Assembly: GCF_030253575.1 (NCBI RefSeq)
Contig: NC_080558.1
Location: 6,830,001-6,894,000 of the forward strand
Direction of reading: 5' to 3'
DNA: 64,000 nucleotides
Origin: Rhododendron vialii
Taxonomy: Eukaryota; Streptophyta; Magnoliopsida; Ericales; Ericaceae
Notes under the pieces: generated by a model
The model's database searches: none
Told to the model about the DNA's origin: nothing
What the model saw: the letters and a program-made list of their open reading frames with translations, nothing else
Translations under genes and position numbers: made by a program
Shown here: positions 1 to 10,362 of the stretch, piece after piece
How the letters are laid out: every line of letters begins with the position of its first letter
How positions within the stretch are numbered: position 1 is the stretch's first letter

Positions 1-499
1 CCAAGCAAAAAAGCACAGATGAAAGCAGCCATAGATTTTCAAACTCATAGAACCAAAACAACAAAATTTATTTGTCCACCATCATCACCCACCAGATCTG
101 GGGAAACCAGACCGGTACCGTTGCCGGACTAAGGAAACCAGCCGTGAGAAAAACCGAGTAAAACCCGGAATAAAATAGCAAACCCTAATCCCCATCTCAC
201 CTTATTGAGCCACCCCACAAACACTGCTCACAGGACCCGGTGGCCTCAGCCACTAGATCTGGGAGACCAAGGATGAGCTACTTCAAACCAGGTTCACAAG
301 CCACCGGCCGGAACTGGATGCCGGATCTCAGCACATGGAAAGCACCCACAACGGAGATAAGGCGAAACTGGACTGGAGAGTTGGGGAGAGGAGAGGGAGA
401 GGAGGGGATTAGGGGAGGAGTAGGATGATTGTTTATTGAGTTGTTTGTGCTGAGAAACGAAACCCTAGCCGCTGCTGAAAACAGGGTTGTATTTCACGG
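1..499. other. Unassigned stretch at window start
   Basis: No convincing gene is seen. A short open frame at 240-428 is low-complexity at its end and matches nothing I recognise. The sequence differs from the paralogous flank that begins near 500, so a duplication or insertion boundary lies close to 480-500. Confidence 0.4.
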
Positions 500-1130
500 T
501 ACCTTTCATTGGTTGTGCACATTATATAGGATGATTGTTTATTGAGTTGCTTATCGAGAAGCTTACAACTTGTTCATGCAATATCTCATACATGTGTTAA
601 CTTACGAATTTGACATGTTTGCAGGAACTGAGAATAAGATGTGTGATTCCCGGAATTGAGATGTGTGAGTACAACTTTGGCATGTAATGAGAGCTATCTA
701 TTTGCTTCGTAATAGTAATGTGACATGGACCTAATCTAGTACTTGCACAACTCTGGAGGGTACCTACAGTCTGGGATGGCTCTTTTGGGAACTGAGTTGT
801 ATAATTATGGCTTCTCTTCAAAAATATATATTTTTGGCATGTTCACTCTTACCAATGGTTGATCTAGTTATTTTTCTACTTTTGGCCATAATTCAATGTG
901 ACTTGATTATCTAGCGAAGTGGCCTTATTACAAACATGAATTCACAACCAAGATCAGTAGCACTCATCAAGATGGCATATCAAGTCACAAACATGCTTTT
1001 GTTTTGCAGTGTTGATAAAACAAGTACATTGTGACCTCAAATTTGAGAGGGGATTGAGAGTGAAAATCAAATACGGAGTACATTACCTAAGCTTGAGAGG
1101 TTGTACTAGTTTTGGACATTCTAAACGCTA
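500..1130 (+). repeat. Orphan alpha-type 3' flank of an F-box unit
   Basis: This segment reads parallel to 28960-29440 and 38500-39130, which lie downstream of the F-box copies at 25863 and 35271. Shared landmarks are the tail 'cggtacctttcattggtt', the block 'caggaactgagaat' near 622 and the block 'ggatggctcttttgg' near 775. No F-box coding sequence precedes it within the window, so it marks a copy whose gene lies outside the window or was lost. Confidence 0.7.
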
Positions 1131-1962
1131 CCATGTTGTTTGATAGGATTACTCACTGAGAATGGAAGATTAGATATTGAATATCTGAGAGTTGGAAAGT
1201 TGTTTAAAGAAAAGAGAAATGAAGTGTTAACATATTTAAGCCAAAGTATTCAAAAATTTGAGAAATGAAGTGTTTACATAGTTAACCCCCATGGTTTGAG
1301 GTACCCATTGACTCATTGAGAAGTGTTCAAAAATGGACAAATGGAAACCTGTCTTTATTTCTCATCCTTCCTGTTCCTGGGTTCTCTTAGCTGTCGATAT
1401 CACCACCGTTTGTTGCAATTTGAAGGCGCTTGGGCTTTAAACACTTCTACCATGCAGCAATCCTAATTCGCGAGAAATTTTTGGGTGCCGAGAGCAGTGG
1501 TGGCTTCAGAATTTTAGTTCAGCGGTGATAAAATTACAAAAAAAAAAAATTGTATGCAAAGCTCTATGAAAAATGCACATATTTATATTTGGATAAAATT
1601 TTAGTAGGCCTAATCTATTATGTATATTTGAGCTGTAGTACCTACACACTTACAAACTTAAGTGATTTTTCACTTACTTTGACTATATATGAATGATTCG
1701 ATGCCAATAGCATTTTTTTGAATCCAGCCCCCTGGAAATCCAGTAGGCCCGCCCCTGGCCGGGAGGGTACCACGTCGCATCCATACATGGTGCCCATTAA
1801 CCAATCAGAGGAAGACAACTATTCTTTGATGCAGTATTCGGTCAACAATTAACCCTTGAAGATAACGAAGAGAATAACAGCAATTTAAATTTCTCTCTCC
1901 ATTTCCGCTTCCCCAATAATAGTCAAAAGGCTCAAAACACAGACAAAGTCAGAGCACCATCT
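1131..1962. other. Upstream region of first F-box gene
   Basis: No gene is seen. Roughly 1490-1765 has the look of a decayed transposon ('gtggcttcagaattttagtt' at one side, 'ggcccgcccctgg' at the other), but I found no clean termini. The last ~120 bp is a pyrimidine-rich leader whose final bases ('agcaccatctatggcg') match the leaders of the other F-box copies. Confidence 0.35.
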
Positions 1963-3153
1963 ATGGCGACCGAAAGCAGCTCCAGTACTTGCCGGCAACT
2001 CAAGAAGACCAAGCAGCCCTCTCATAGCCCCCTCTCGACGGACGATTCTCTCCTACTTCCGCTTCTCCCGCCGGAAATCATCTTTGAGGTACTATCTAGA
2101 CTACCCGTCAAGTCTCTGTTGCGATTCAAGTGCGTTTCTAAATCATGGCGTTCTTTGATATCTCAACCCGAATTCGTGAAAGCCCATCACAGTTTAGCAT
2201 CAGTGAACACTGATTATACCCACCACAGACTCCTCCTAATCTATTTCAAATCCTATCCCCGTGTTGATTTCAAGTCATGCTCCCTTTACTCTGTCGTGAA
2301 TGAGAAATCTGATACCGCTGTTGACCTTGATTGCCCTGTGAGTGTGTATCATAATACAACATGGGTTGTTGGTTGCTGCTATGGCTTAGTGTGCTTCGTA
2401 GCTGGAAAGGAAGTATCGATATGGAACCCGTCTACTAGAAAATCCAAGAGATTGCCGGATGTTGAAATGGTAAACCACTACTTGAAGACGTATGGGTTTG
2501 GATATGATGAGTCTGTCGATGATTTCAAGGTGGTGGGATTCTTTTGTGATCCACGTAATAGTGGGCATGAGGTTGAAGTGAGGGTTTATACATTAAGGAC
2601 TGATTCATGGAGGAGGACTAAAGGCTTTCTTGGCCATCTTCCTCCGCATGTTTCGCAGGCATTTGTGAGTGGGGCGCTCCATTGGTTTTCACGTGGCAAT
2701 GGCAGTAGGGTTATTGTTTCTTTTGATCTGTTGAAGGAAACGTTTGGAGAGGTTGCGGAACCTGATTATCAAGATGGTCTTCATCCGGCCAGGTTGGATG
2801 CTTTAAATGGATGCCTCTGTATACTTCGTACCTTCAAAGATTTTCTTGATGTATGGGTAATGAAAGAATATGGAACTAGAGAGTCTTGGACCAAGTTGGT
2901 GGTCATACCTTATGTTTCAGGTCCATATTATGTGTGTTTTCCACTATTGTGGACTTCGAAGATCGGTGAAGTCTTATTGGGTATCCAGAAGCAATTAATT
3001 CGGTACAATTCCAAAGATGGCACATTTAGTTACCCTAAGATTCACAATGGGTCATCGTGTTATATTGTGCATTCCTATGTTGAGAGCCTCTTCTCACCTG
3101 ACATTGATGCTGAGAGTGGGGTTCAATGGCAACAGCTGCAACTCCCATACTGA
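1963..3153 (+). CDS. F-box/FBA (kelch At3g06240/CPR1-like) protein
   Basis: Intronless 396-residue F-box protein, predicted substrate adaptor of an SCF (SKP1-cullin-F-box) E3 ubiquitin ligase. The F-box lies at about residues 34-75 (LLPPEIIFEVLSRLPVKSLL, then the conserved CVSKSWRSLI). The F-box-associated (FBA) domain follows at about 120-340, with the family landmarks VGCCYGLVC, IWNPSTRKSKRLP, YGFGYDESVDDFKVVGF and VWVMKEYG. The start is the ATG in context ctATGGCGACCG, which is shared by the paralogues at 35271 and 41901 and gives the same N-terminus (MAT-SSS). The length is normal for the family and no frameshift or stop is seen. An alpha-type flank follows. The function class is firm from motifs; the target protein is unknown. 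Confidence 0.9.
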   Translation: MATESSSSTCRQLKKTKQPSHSPLSTDDSLLLPLLPPEIIFEVLSRLPVKSLLRFKCVSKSWRSLISQPEFVKAHHSLASVNTDYTHHRLLLIYFKSYPRVDFKSCSLYSVVNEKSDTAVDLDCPVSVYHNTTWVVGCCYGLVCFVAGKEVSIWNPSTRKSKRLPDVEMVNHYLKTYGFGYDESVDDFKVVGFFCDPRNSGHEVEVRVYTLRTDSWRRTKGFLGHLPPHVSQAFVSGALHWFSRGNGSRVIVSFDLLKETFGEVAEPDYQDGLHPARLDALNGCLCILRTFKDFLDVWVMKEYGTRESWTKLVVIPYVSGPYYVCFPLLWTSKIGEVLLGIQKQLIRYNSKDGTFSYPKIHNGSSCYIVHSYVESLFSPDIDAESGVQWQQLQLPY

Positions 3154-3614
3154 AGGAAATGGAGGTAAAATTAGATATTTGATTATGTCTTACTAGCCAT
3201 CCCCAACTCTTTTCAGTCCTCTATGTGTATATATCTGTCCTTGTGTCTTTTTAATCTGTTAGTGATGCATTCAGTGTTGATGTTAAAACCGAAATAGAAA
3301 ATGGTTCTTTTGTTAATATATTTATTGAACTTAACCAAATTTCTGTAGAACCACCCGTTAACCAAATTTTAGTGTTCATATATTATATCTTCGACATCGT
3401 TTAAGGAGAAGATGGATTCTTGAAGTGGCACATGACTATTGTATACCATTACTAGAAATTTGGAGGAATAGGTGGAGGAAAATTTGGAATTTTTTCCAAA
3501 ATTATGGATGAAACTTGAGCCATTTACCAATCCATTAGGATATATCTTGTATATAGATCCCCCGGCCCCACCCCTTTTTCATTAATATATAATGGTCTTG
3601 TAAATGTTTTTTTT

Positions 3615-3804
3615 TCCCATCCGGACAGGGGCCTGTTTGACTTTTCTCAGTCGTTGATCTCGTAAATTAACGACGGAGATGAGCTGATCACTTTTTGCGC
3701 CAAAACGACGTCGTTTAGCTGCAAAAAGTGTTCGGTTTATCTCAGCCGTTGATTTTCGAGATCAACGGCCGAGAAAAGTCGGATAGGCCTCTGTCTGGAT
3801 GGGA
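3615..3804. mobile_element. Fold-back MITE-like hairpin (~190 bp)
   Basis: The left arm starts 'tcccatccggacaggggcct' and the right arm ends 'aggcctctgtctggatggga'. These are inverted complements, and the pairing continues inward through 'gacttttctc', 'cgttgatctcg' and 'actttttgc' almost to a centre near 'aacgacgtcgttt' (~3705-3717), itself a palindrome. The paralogous flanks at 27480 and 36877 lack it, so it is an insertion. I could not settle a target duplication. A transcript of it would fold into one long stem. The short open frame starting at 3728 lies on the right arm and is not credited as a gene. Confidence 0.75.
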
Positions 3805-3899
3805 GTCGAACAGGAGATCCGATCTCGCGCGAGTGTGGATTAGGCATGAGTTAACGACAGTTTTTATTTGCAGAGTCCACCAACTTTCAAATGTAGTTG

Positions 3900-4125
3900 T
3901 GTTTGGTTTGAGTTTTGAAAAAAAATTTGAAAAATAATAGAGGTAATCAGTGGAGAGAGATAGAGAGAAAAATGTTGAAAGTATGAAAAATCTAGGGGGT
4001 ATTTTTTGAAAAATCTAGGGGGTATTTGTTTGGATTGCAATTTGAAAAGTTTTTTGAAAAAAAGTAAGGAGTAACTAGTGGAGAGAGATAGAGAGAGAAA
4101 TGTTAAAAGTAGTAAAAATCTAAGA
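3900..4125 (+). repeat. Local direct duplication, ~120-bp units
   Basis: Two diverged copies in tandem, both opening with 'gtttgg.ttg..(g)tttgaaaa' and containing 'gtggagagagatagagag', 'aaatgtt.aaagta' and 'aaaaatcta'. The first is at about 3900-4015 and the second at about 4027-4125. Short echoes of 'aaaaatctagggggta' lie between them. Confidence 0.6.
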
Positions 4126-4430
4126 GGAATCTAGGGAGATTTTTTTGAAAAATTCTTTTTAAGTTGCAAAGAGAATAAGGCAGTATGCCGCGTTTATGTC
4201 TAAATTCAAGCTTCTATTTAAAGTCCATTTTTCATGGGATTGGGGTGGCCCCATCACCTAATTCTATCTAGCGAAAAGAGTATGGTTGTAGACTTGTAGT
4301 ACCACAGACTACTCCTAGGATTCTTGCGTCTTGACTTGATCACTCATTTAGAACCTTCATCTTTAATATTGGACCATTAGTAGCATGGATAAGGACACTG
4401 AAAAGGACAAATACTAGACAGGGCAACTCT

Positions 4431-5866
4431 CAAAAAATGAAGACACGAATATAGCAGGGGATACGATAATTTTTTTTTTCTTCCAATTTTGTGTTGTTAG
4501 TTGTTACACATACCTACATTATTTTACCACTAAAAATTCAAGTTTTAGGACTCTTATTGAATTCGTTATCGACCGTTTGAGTATGCCTATGTACAAACAC
4601 GTATGTTTATATTACAATCTTGGCCAGAATAAAATCCTCCGACCGGACCAGAAAGAAGATTAGTCGAAGTGCGTTTAAGTCAACCTAACCATCGAACAAG
4701 AAATAAAAACCTTCTCCCTCTTTTATTTTTTTTTTGACCAGTGAAATAAAAACCTTCTAGATCAAGGAAATCACAAAATGTACACACAGCTATACACTAT
4801 ACTATAGCTCAACACTTCAAGCCATAAAAGCATCTCCAGCCTTGACCCATTTTAAAACTCAAATTTAAAAAAGAAATTTTTTATAAACGGTCCCTCTAGT
4901 TTGCACGAGTTTTCATTTTTGTCCCTCTAATATTAATTATATCAATTTTAACCTTATAATTTTCATTCCATCTCAATTTCGTCCCTCTACATGATGTTGT
5001 CAATGAAACAAACGGAATTAAAGGGCAAAATTGAGATTTTATGTAAACCAAAAGGACCATTTCTAAAATTTTACATTTTACTCTCTTTTTTTGCAAATAA
5101 AATAAAAAAAGCCATAAGTAATGTATTTGACAATTGAATTATTTTTTATTGGATAATCAAACTATATTGAAAAAAAATTATTTCCTTACACATAACAAAA
5201 ATATTAAAAAATGCACAAATCAACCCCTTAACTAATGTCTTTGTATTATGTTATTATAATTTCCTTATTTTTTCACCCCGATAAAAAAAATGCTCAAAAT
5301 CTGTGTTTATTTGTTATATGAGTGGTCTTATAAATAAGTCCCAAAATAAATATATTTATACCCATATTTTAATGTATTTGATCTCTTAAAAATCCATTTT
5401 GAATAGACACATCTCTGACCATCAAATTATAATTTTATACAAATATATATACATTTGATTCTTAATGGCATAATGATAAATAAGATAAAACAATTAAATC
5501 CAAAATGAGGAGACCTGCTACCCTTATTTAGAAATCTTGTATGGGAAAATGACGGAAAAAGACGGGCGAAGGCCGGAGATACTAATAACCCTGATCTGAA
5601 ACCCTCTCTCTTGCAAAACTGTATGTGAAGGTTGCTCAACACTCTAGGGTTTGGTTTGGTCTCTCTCTCTCTCTCTCTCTCCCCTTCTTTCTCATGATTT
5701 CCTTCTTGTTTTTGCTCTGAGTGAGAAAATAAGGGTCGTGTTTTCCCACCATTTCTTGCAACCCAAGGGCCTTGGGATTTGAGCACTTCTTCCACTTTAT
5801 GGAAGATCCCGATCGGATTTGTGGAAAATTTGTGAAATGGTTGTAACGTGTTGAGCCTGACTTTTC
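4431..5866. other. AT-rich intergenic region with repeats
   Basis: No gene is supported. About 4878-5067 has inverted ends (left 'aaacggtccctctagttt', right 'aaaccaaaaggaccatttct') and resembles a small TIR transposon; no target duplication was verified. A (CT)n microsatellite lies at about 5660-5682 in the leader of the next F-box gene. Confidence 0.45.
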
Positions 5867-5920
5867 TTGTTTCTTACTCATCCCAAATCCGAAAACAAAG
5901 ACGCGATCACAGCACCATAT

Positions 5921-7090
5921 ATGGCTACCGGAAGCAGCTCCACTTATCCAGAACCCATAAAGACCAATCAGACCCCTCGAAAACCCATTCCGGGCCCGGC
6001 AGAAGTTTCAGCTCCACTTATTGAGAACCTTCTCCCTGAAATCATCTTCGAAATACTTTCGAGACTTCCCGTTAAGTCTCTGCTGCGGTTCAGGTGCGTT
6101 TCCAAATCATGGCGCTCTATGATTTCTGACCCGAAATTCGCCAAAGCCCATCTCAGTCTAGCATCTACGAACCCTGATTATGCCCACCATAGACTCTTAC
6201 TACTAAGCCTTTTGAGTCACGAGTTTGCTGTGAAGTCATGCTCTCTGCACGCTGTTTTGCAAGAGCATTCTGATACTGCTGTTGATCTTGATTACCCTTT
6301 GGAAGCACCTCATTGTAAAGTAAGGATTTACGGTTTCTGTAATGGGTTAGCGTGCATTGGAACTGAACGTATAGTCTTTTTATGGAACCCCTGTACAAGG
6401 AAATCCAAGCGATTGCCTGCTGTTGAAAGGGGAGCCCGATTCATAATGTATGCGTTTGGTTATGTAGAGTCTATTGACGATTACAAGGTGGTGGGATTCT
6501 TTTGTAATGTTGGTACATGCGGTTTTAATGTTGAAGTGATGATGTATACGTTGAAGACCGATTCTTGGAGGAGCATCGTAGAGTTTTCTAATTGTCTACC
6601 TCTGTTCGGTTCAGGAATTTGTGTGAATGGGGTCCTTCATTGGACTGCAAGCGGCGAGTCCCATAAGGTTATTGTTTCTCTCGATCTGTTAAAGGAGACT
6701 TTTGGAGAGGTTTTGCTTCCTGATTATAGAGATGGTCATTCTCAGTTGATGTTGCATTTTGTAAGTGGATGCCTCTGTTTAGTCTGTGATTATGATGGAA
6801 TTTGTGCTGAAGTATGGGTGATGAAGGAATATGGTATAAGAGAGTCTTGGACCAAATTGGTTGTGGTACCTTATGTTGCACATCCATCAAATTGTCCGTA
6901 TTCCGAACCCTTGTGTATTTTGAAGAATGGTGATGTTTTGCTGGATATCCTGACGCATTTAGTTCGCTTCCACCCAAGAGATGGCACCTTTGCTTATCCT
7001 ACGATTCATAACTGTTTCCCGAGATTTAGTGTGTATCCCTACATTGAGAGCCTAGTCTCGTTTGACACAGATGCTAACAATGGAGTGTAG
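5921..7090 (+). CDS. F-box/FBA protein, beta-type copy
   Basis: Intronless 389-residue F-box protein of the same family as 1963-3153. The F-box is at about residues 38-80 (LLPEIIFEILSRLPVKSLL, CVSKSWRSMI), followed by an FBA domain with YGFCNGLAC, LWNPCTRKSKRLP, YAFGYVESIDDYKVVGF and VWVMKEYGIRESWTKLV. The frame is open back to an ATG at 5867, but I choose 5921 because the N-terminus MATGSSSTYPEP aligns with the paralogue starts and the upstream 54 bases resemble their leaders. No disabling change is seen. The downstream beta-type flank differs from that of the 1963 gene. Predicted role is target recognition for an SCF ubiquitin ligase; the target is unknown. Confidence 0.88.
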   Translation: MATGSSSTYPEPIKTNQTPRKPIPGPAEVSAPLIENLLPEIIFEILSRLPVKSLLRFRCVSKSWRSMISDPKFAKAHLSLASTNPDYAHHRLLLLSLLSHEFAVKSCSLHAVLQEHSDTAVDLDYPLEAPHCKVRIYGFCNGLACIGTERIVFLWNPCTRKSKRLPAVERGARFIMYAFGYVESIDDYKVVGFFCNVGTCGFNVEVMMYTLKTDSWRSIVEFSNCLPLFGSGICVNGVLHWTASGESHKVIVSLDLLKETFGEVLLPDYRDGHSQLMLHFVSGCLCLVCDYDGICAEVWVMKEYGIRESWTKLVVVPYVAHPSNCPYSEPLCILKNGDVLLDILTHLVRFHPRDGTFAYPTIHNCFPRFSVYPYIESLVSFDTDANNGV

Positions 7091-7752
7091 TGGCAATAAA
7101 AATTCAAAGAGGAGTGAAAGTAAAATTAAATGTCTTAACTCTTAATTGTGTCTTAATTGCCTTTTGCAACTCTTTTCAATGCATAATGTGTTTATTGTTT
7201 TTCTTGTATCTTGTTATGTCTTAGTGATGTACTCAATATTGATGTCAATACCCAAGAAACGGATTGAAGTTTAGTGAAATTGTGGTTAAACCACTAGTTA
7301 ACTGCGAAAGAAATTCTTAATATGGTTTTACATGATCAAATCTTTGATATGGCTTAATGTGATTCATGTGATGACTGATGATTAGGCATTGATGTGGAAT
7401 TTGATCCTTTATTCATGTCCAGAAATTTGAGGGAGTAGGTTGAGGAAAATTAGGAAATTTTCCAAAGATACATGATAAATGACACTTCCAAACTGCGAAT
7501 GCAGTAGGAACCGACAATTGATAGGAAGACTTCGGCACAGTCTCGTTTGCGTGGAAATCTCATATATTAGCATCTTGGCGAAAATTCTCATTTGACAAAC
7601 CTTTTGAATTGCCCTCGTGTTTGTGTATTGCATTGAAATTGATTCCAAATGTTTCAGTAGACACCTCTATTAACAACAATTCTTCCCAGAGGATAATTGT
7701 TTGATTTAAGTTTTAGTTTTTTACTCTAGTTGAATGCGTCTTGATAAATTTC

Positions 7753-7783
<31 letters not shown>

Positions 7784-8700
7784 AAAATGAACCATCCTTG
7801 TGGTGGGATTGCGAATCATTCATAATGAGGTTGCATTTCTAGTTGTGTGTGTGGATGGGATTTTGAAATACACACCAGCCAGAGAAGTTTGCCAAAAACT
7901 GTGTAGGGTACACATCTGATTCTATGCATATACTAATGAGTAATGACCAATATCACATGTAACACCCCGGACCCTAGTTTTGCCTAACTTGTGGTTTAAG
8001 TTCTTAAATTAGGTCTGAATGCAATAATTAGAATATAATTGCATTTTATTATGTGAACTTATCATTAGTGTTTGTTAGACAACTTGTGATTAGTTGAAAT
8101 CGAGTTATCTATACAAATAACTTGTTACAGGAAGTGTAGTCATCCATGGCACATTGTAAGTATTCTATGCATTATCTCATTCGAGCGTTCCGCCGTTCAC
8201 TTATGTCATGCTTCTACATGATTTTTCAGGAACCGAGAATGAGGAGCTGCTGTGATTCCCAAGAATCGAATCGCTTTTACTGTATTCTTCGTGGAGTCAA
8301 GACTTGTGCTTGCTCTATGTTATAAATTTGGAATGTAAGGAGAGGTACTACTCTTTTGTCTGTGACTGTAATAATTGATGCGTATGGACATAATCTAGTA
8401 GTTGCATAGCTCTGGAAGGCACCTACAGCCTGGGATGGCTCTTTTTGGAAATTTATTTGTACAATTATGGCTTGTCCACTCTTATCAATGTTTAATAGAT
8501 GAATTTTGCTTCCGCTTGAGCTTATGCCCTCTTTAGTACAATAATGGTGTTCAGCGAACCTTTTAGGCTTGAGATGGCAAGGGATTGATCAGGGTCTTGA
8601 CATCAAATGCATTCCAAACAGAAACACAATTAGCCGTCACAAAGCCACGAGTCATGACCAATTTTGAGTCAGATCAATAGCTTGGTATGGAACCCTAGTG
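7091..8700 (+). repeat. Beta-type 3' flank
   Basis: Non-coding sequence parallel to 11584-13130 and, with an interruption, to 43040-47040. Landmarks are 'ttttgcaactcttttcaatg', 'ggaagacttc', 'catgtaacacccc.gaccctag', 'gtcatccatgg' and 'cctacagcctgggatggct'. A (GA)n microsatellite sits at about 7751-7782. Confidence 0.7.
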
Positions 8701-8929
8701 AATGTGTGCGTCGTGCATTAGACTGTTTGGCTTAAAATGGATTTCACATGACGGAGGGACTGAATTTCACAAACCACCTATTCTTCAAGTGTCCATTTTT
8801 AGCTTTGGTTTGGCCGAAATTCTACTGAAGTTTGGTATTTGTAGGTGTCCTGCTGGTTGGTCTCAAGAGATTGATTGGGCTAACTCATCATCTCAATAAG
8901 TCTGACTTACTTTCTTTCTTCTCTATATA

Positions 8930-9070
8930 AGTTGGCTATGGCAGGGGCAATATATCCCATTTGGAGGGCGAAAAATGAATGTGTTTTTGGTAACAAGTAG
9001 CCATTCTCAGAGGTAGTCTATGAGCAGATTATAAAGGATGTGAGGGACAGGGTCTACTATTGTTAGAAAA
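8930..9070 (+). mobile_element. LINE reverse-transcriptase C-terminal remnant
   Basis: Translated on the plus strand, about 8936-9065 reads AMAGAIYPIWRAKNECVFGN, then an in-frame TAG, then EVVYEQIIKDVRDRV. This resembles the region after the zinc-binding domain of plant L1-type LINE polymerases (an aromatic/LWR..N..IF motif, then V...I...VR.R). It is a short, stopped fragment. Confidence 0.5.
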
Positions 9071-9086
9071 TTGGGCTTTGTGTAAA

Positions 9087-9315
9087 GCTTGGAATATCTC
9101 GGAGAAAATCTTGTAGGTATGATGTCTAGGGGCTTTTGTTTTGTTTTTATGTGTTGTATCTCTGTGTAGTTTCAATTTTTTTGGTAACTCGGAAATTAAA
9201 GCTTGGAATGTCTTGGAGAAAATCTTGTAGGTATGATGTCGAGGGCCTTTTGTTTAGTTTTAATGTGTTGTATCTGTGTACTTTCCATTTTTTTTTTTTG
9301 GTAACTCAGAAATTA
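9087..9315 (+). repeat. Tandem direct duplication, ~112-bp units
   Basis: Two near-identical neighbours: 'aaagcttggaatatctcgg' through 'ggtaactcggaaatt' (about 9087-9198) and 'aaagcttggaatgtcttgg' through 'ggtaactcagaaatt' (about 9199-9315). They differ mainly in poly-T length. The position just after a LINE remnant suggests duplication of its 3' tail. A (TC)n run follows at about 9349-9372. Confidence 0.75.
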
Positions 9316-9469
9316 TGTGTAGTTTGATCTGGTTTAAGGGTGTATGCCTCTCTCTCTCTCTCTCTCTCTCTTTTTTCACTTGTAAATTCTCTTTTTTGAT
9401 AATAAAATCCTTCTTTACTAGAAAAAGAAAGAACATTGTTGCATCATGTTTGAAAGCAAAATGGAGAAG

Positions 9470-10362
9470 AAATTAAAATACATTACATAAGCTTGGGAAT
9501 GATAGCATGCGTCACGTGGAATAAGCCCAGTTTTACTTTTGAGGTCATACGCGCACTTGTTTACAACTTGATGTGGCTTTGTGAGTAATTTTTTGAGATT
9601 ATATGAATATTCCTATTGCTGTATTTCTATTGGCAATATTTTACGTTTATTTGGAGATTTATATAAGCTTGGTGAGCATAGACGGATCTACTAATGGGCT
9701 CATTCGTGGAGGAGGAATGGAGGCTTTCCTCATCTTCTTGCTTTGGGTGGTTTAGTGACTTATTTCAATGGCGCCCTCCATTAGACTGCGCATAGGGGGT
9801 CCAATCGTATTATTGTTTCTCTTGTTTTGGCGAAGGAGACTTATGGAGAGGTTTCAGAACCTGATTATCAAGAGCATTATTTGAATAAGAGCTTGTCGGA
9901 TGTTTTAAGTGGATGTCTTTGTATACTCGGTGGCTATCATAATTGCACTAATGTATGGGTGATGAAGGAATATGGTATTAGAGAGTCTTAGACCAAGTTG
10001 GTTGTGATACCCTGTCTGAGATATCCATTGTGCATTTTGAAGAATGGACTGAATGGTGAAGTTTCACTTTATGATTACACACATTTCATTTGGTACAATC
10101 CCAAGGATGGCACATTTATTTATCCTAGGATTCATAATTGTTTAGAGAAATTTATGGTTTATCGACTCTATCCTTACGCTGAGAGCCTTGTCTCGCCTGA
10201 CATTGATGCTGACATTTTGGCTCAGCAGCAATACCAATACTATAGGGGAAAAAATGTAAAAATAGATGTTTGATCGTGTCTTACTAGTCTTCCCCAACTC
10301 TTTTTAATCGACAATGTTTTTATTGATGTTTGTTCTTGTGTCCTTTTGATCTCTTAGTGATG
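9470..10362 (+). pseudogene. F-box/FBA pseudogene, C-terminal half only
   Basis: 9470-9680 is alpha-type 3' flank (compare 39180-39370). It is fused directly to F-box coding sequence beginning near 9685, so the N-terminal half including the whole F-box is missing. The coding remnant runs to about 10220, with recognisable VWVMKEYGIRES, YNPKDGTF and YAESLVSPDIDAD. Two tryptophan codons are TAG stops at 9782-9784 and 9989-9991, in the same frame. Its own 3' flank ends near 10360 at 'ttagtgatgta', where the leader of the next pseudogene begins. It cannot make an F-box protein. Confidence 0.85.

Larger units (their letters stand above)
3154..4430 (+). repeat. Alpha-type 3' flank of F-box gene 1
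   Basis: Non-coding sequence parallel to 27036-28560 and 36435-38080. Shared landmarks are 'ttactagcc..cccaactctttt' just after the stop, the 'agtgatg' block near 3265, 'tctaaattcaagc' near 4200 and 'ggaccattagtagcatg' near 4370. It is interrupted by the hairpin element at 3615-3804 and by local direct repeats at about 3900-4125. Confidence 0.7.

Noticed and set aside
240-428. 62-codon frame at window start
   Set aside because: Low-complexity Gly/Glu/Arg end, no family recognised and no conservation to test.
5427-5881. Overlapping minus-strand frames upstream of the 5921 F-box gene
   Set aside because: They are antisense to the leader and its CT microsatellite and are not conserved in the leader of the broken copy at 10363.
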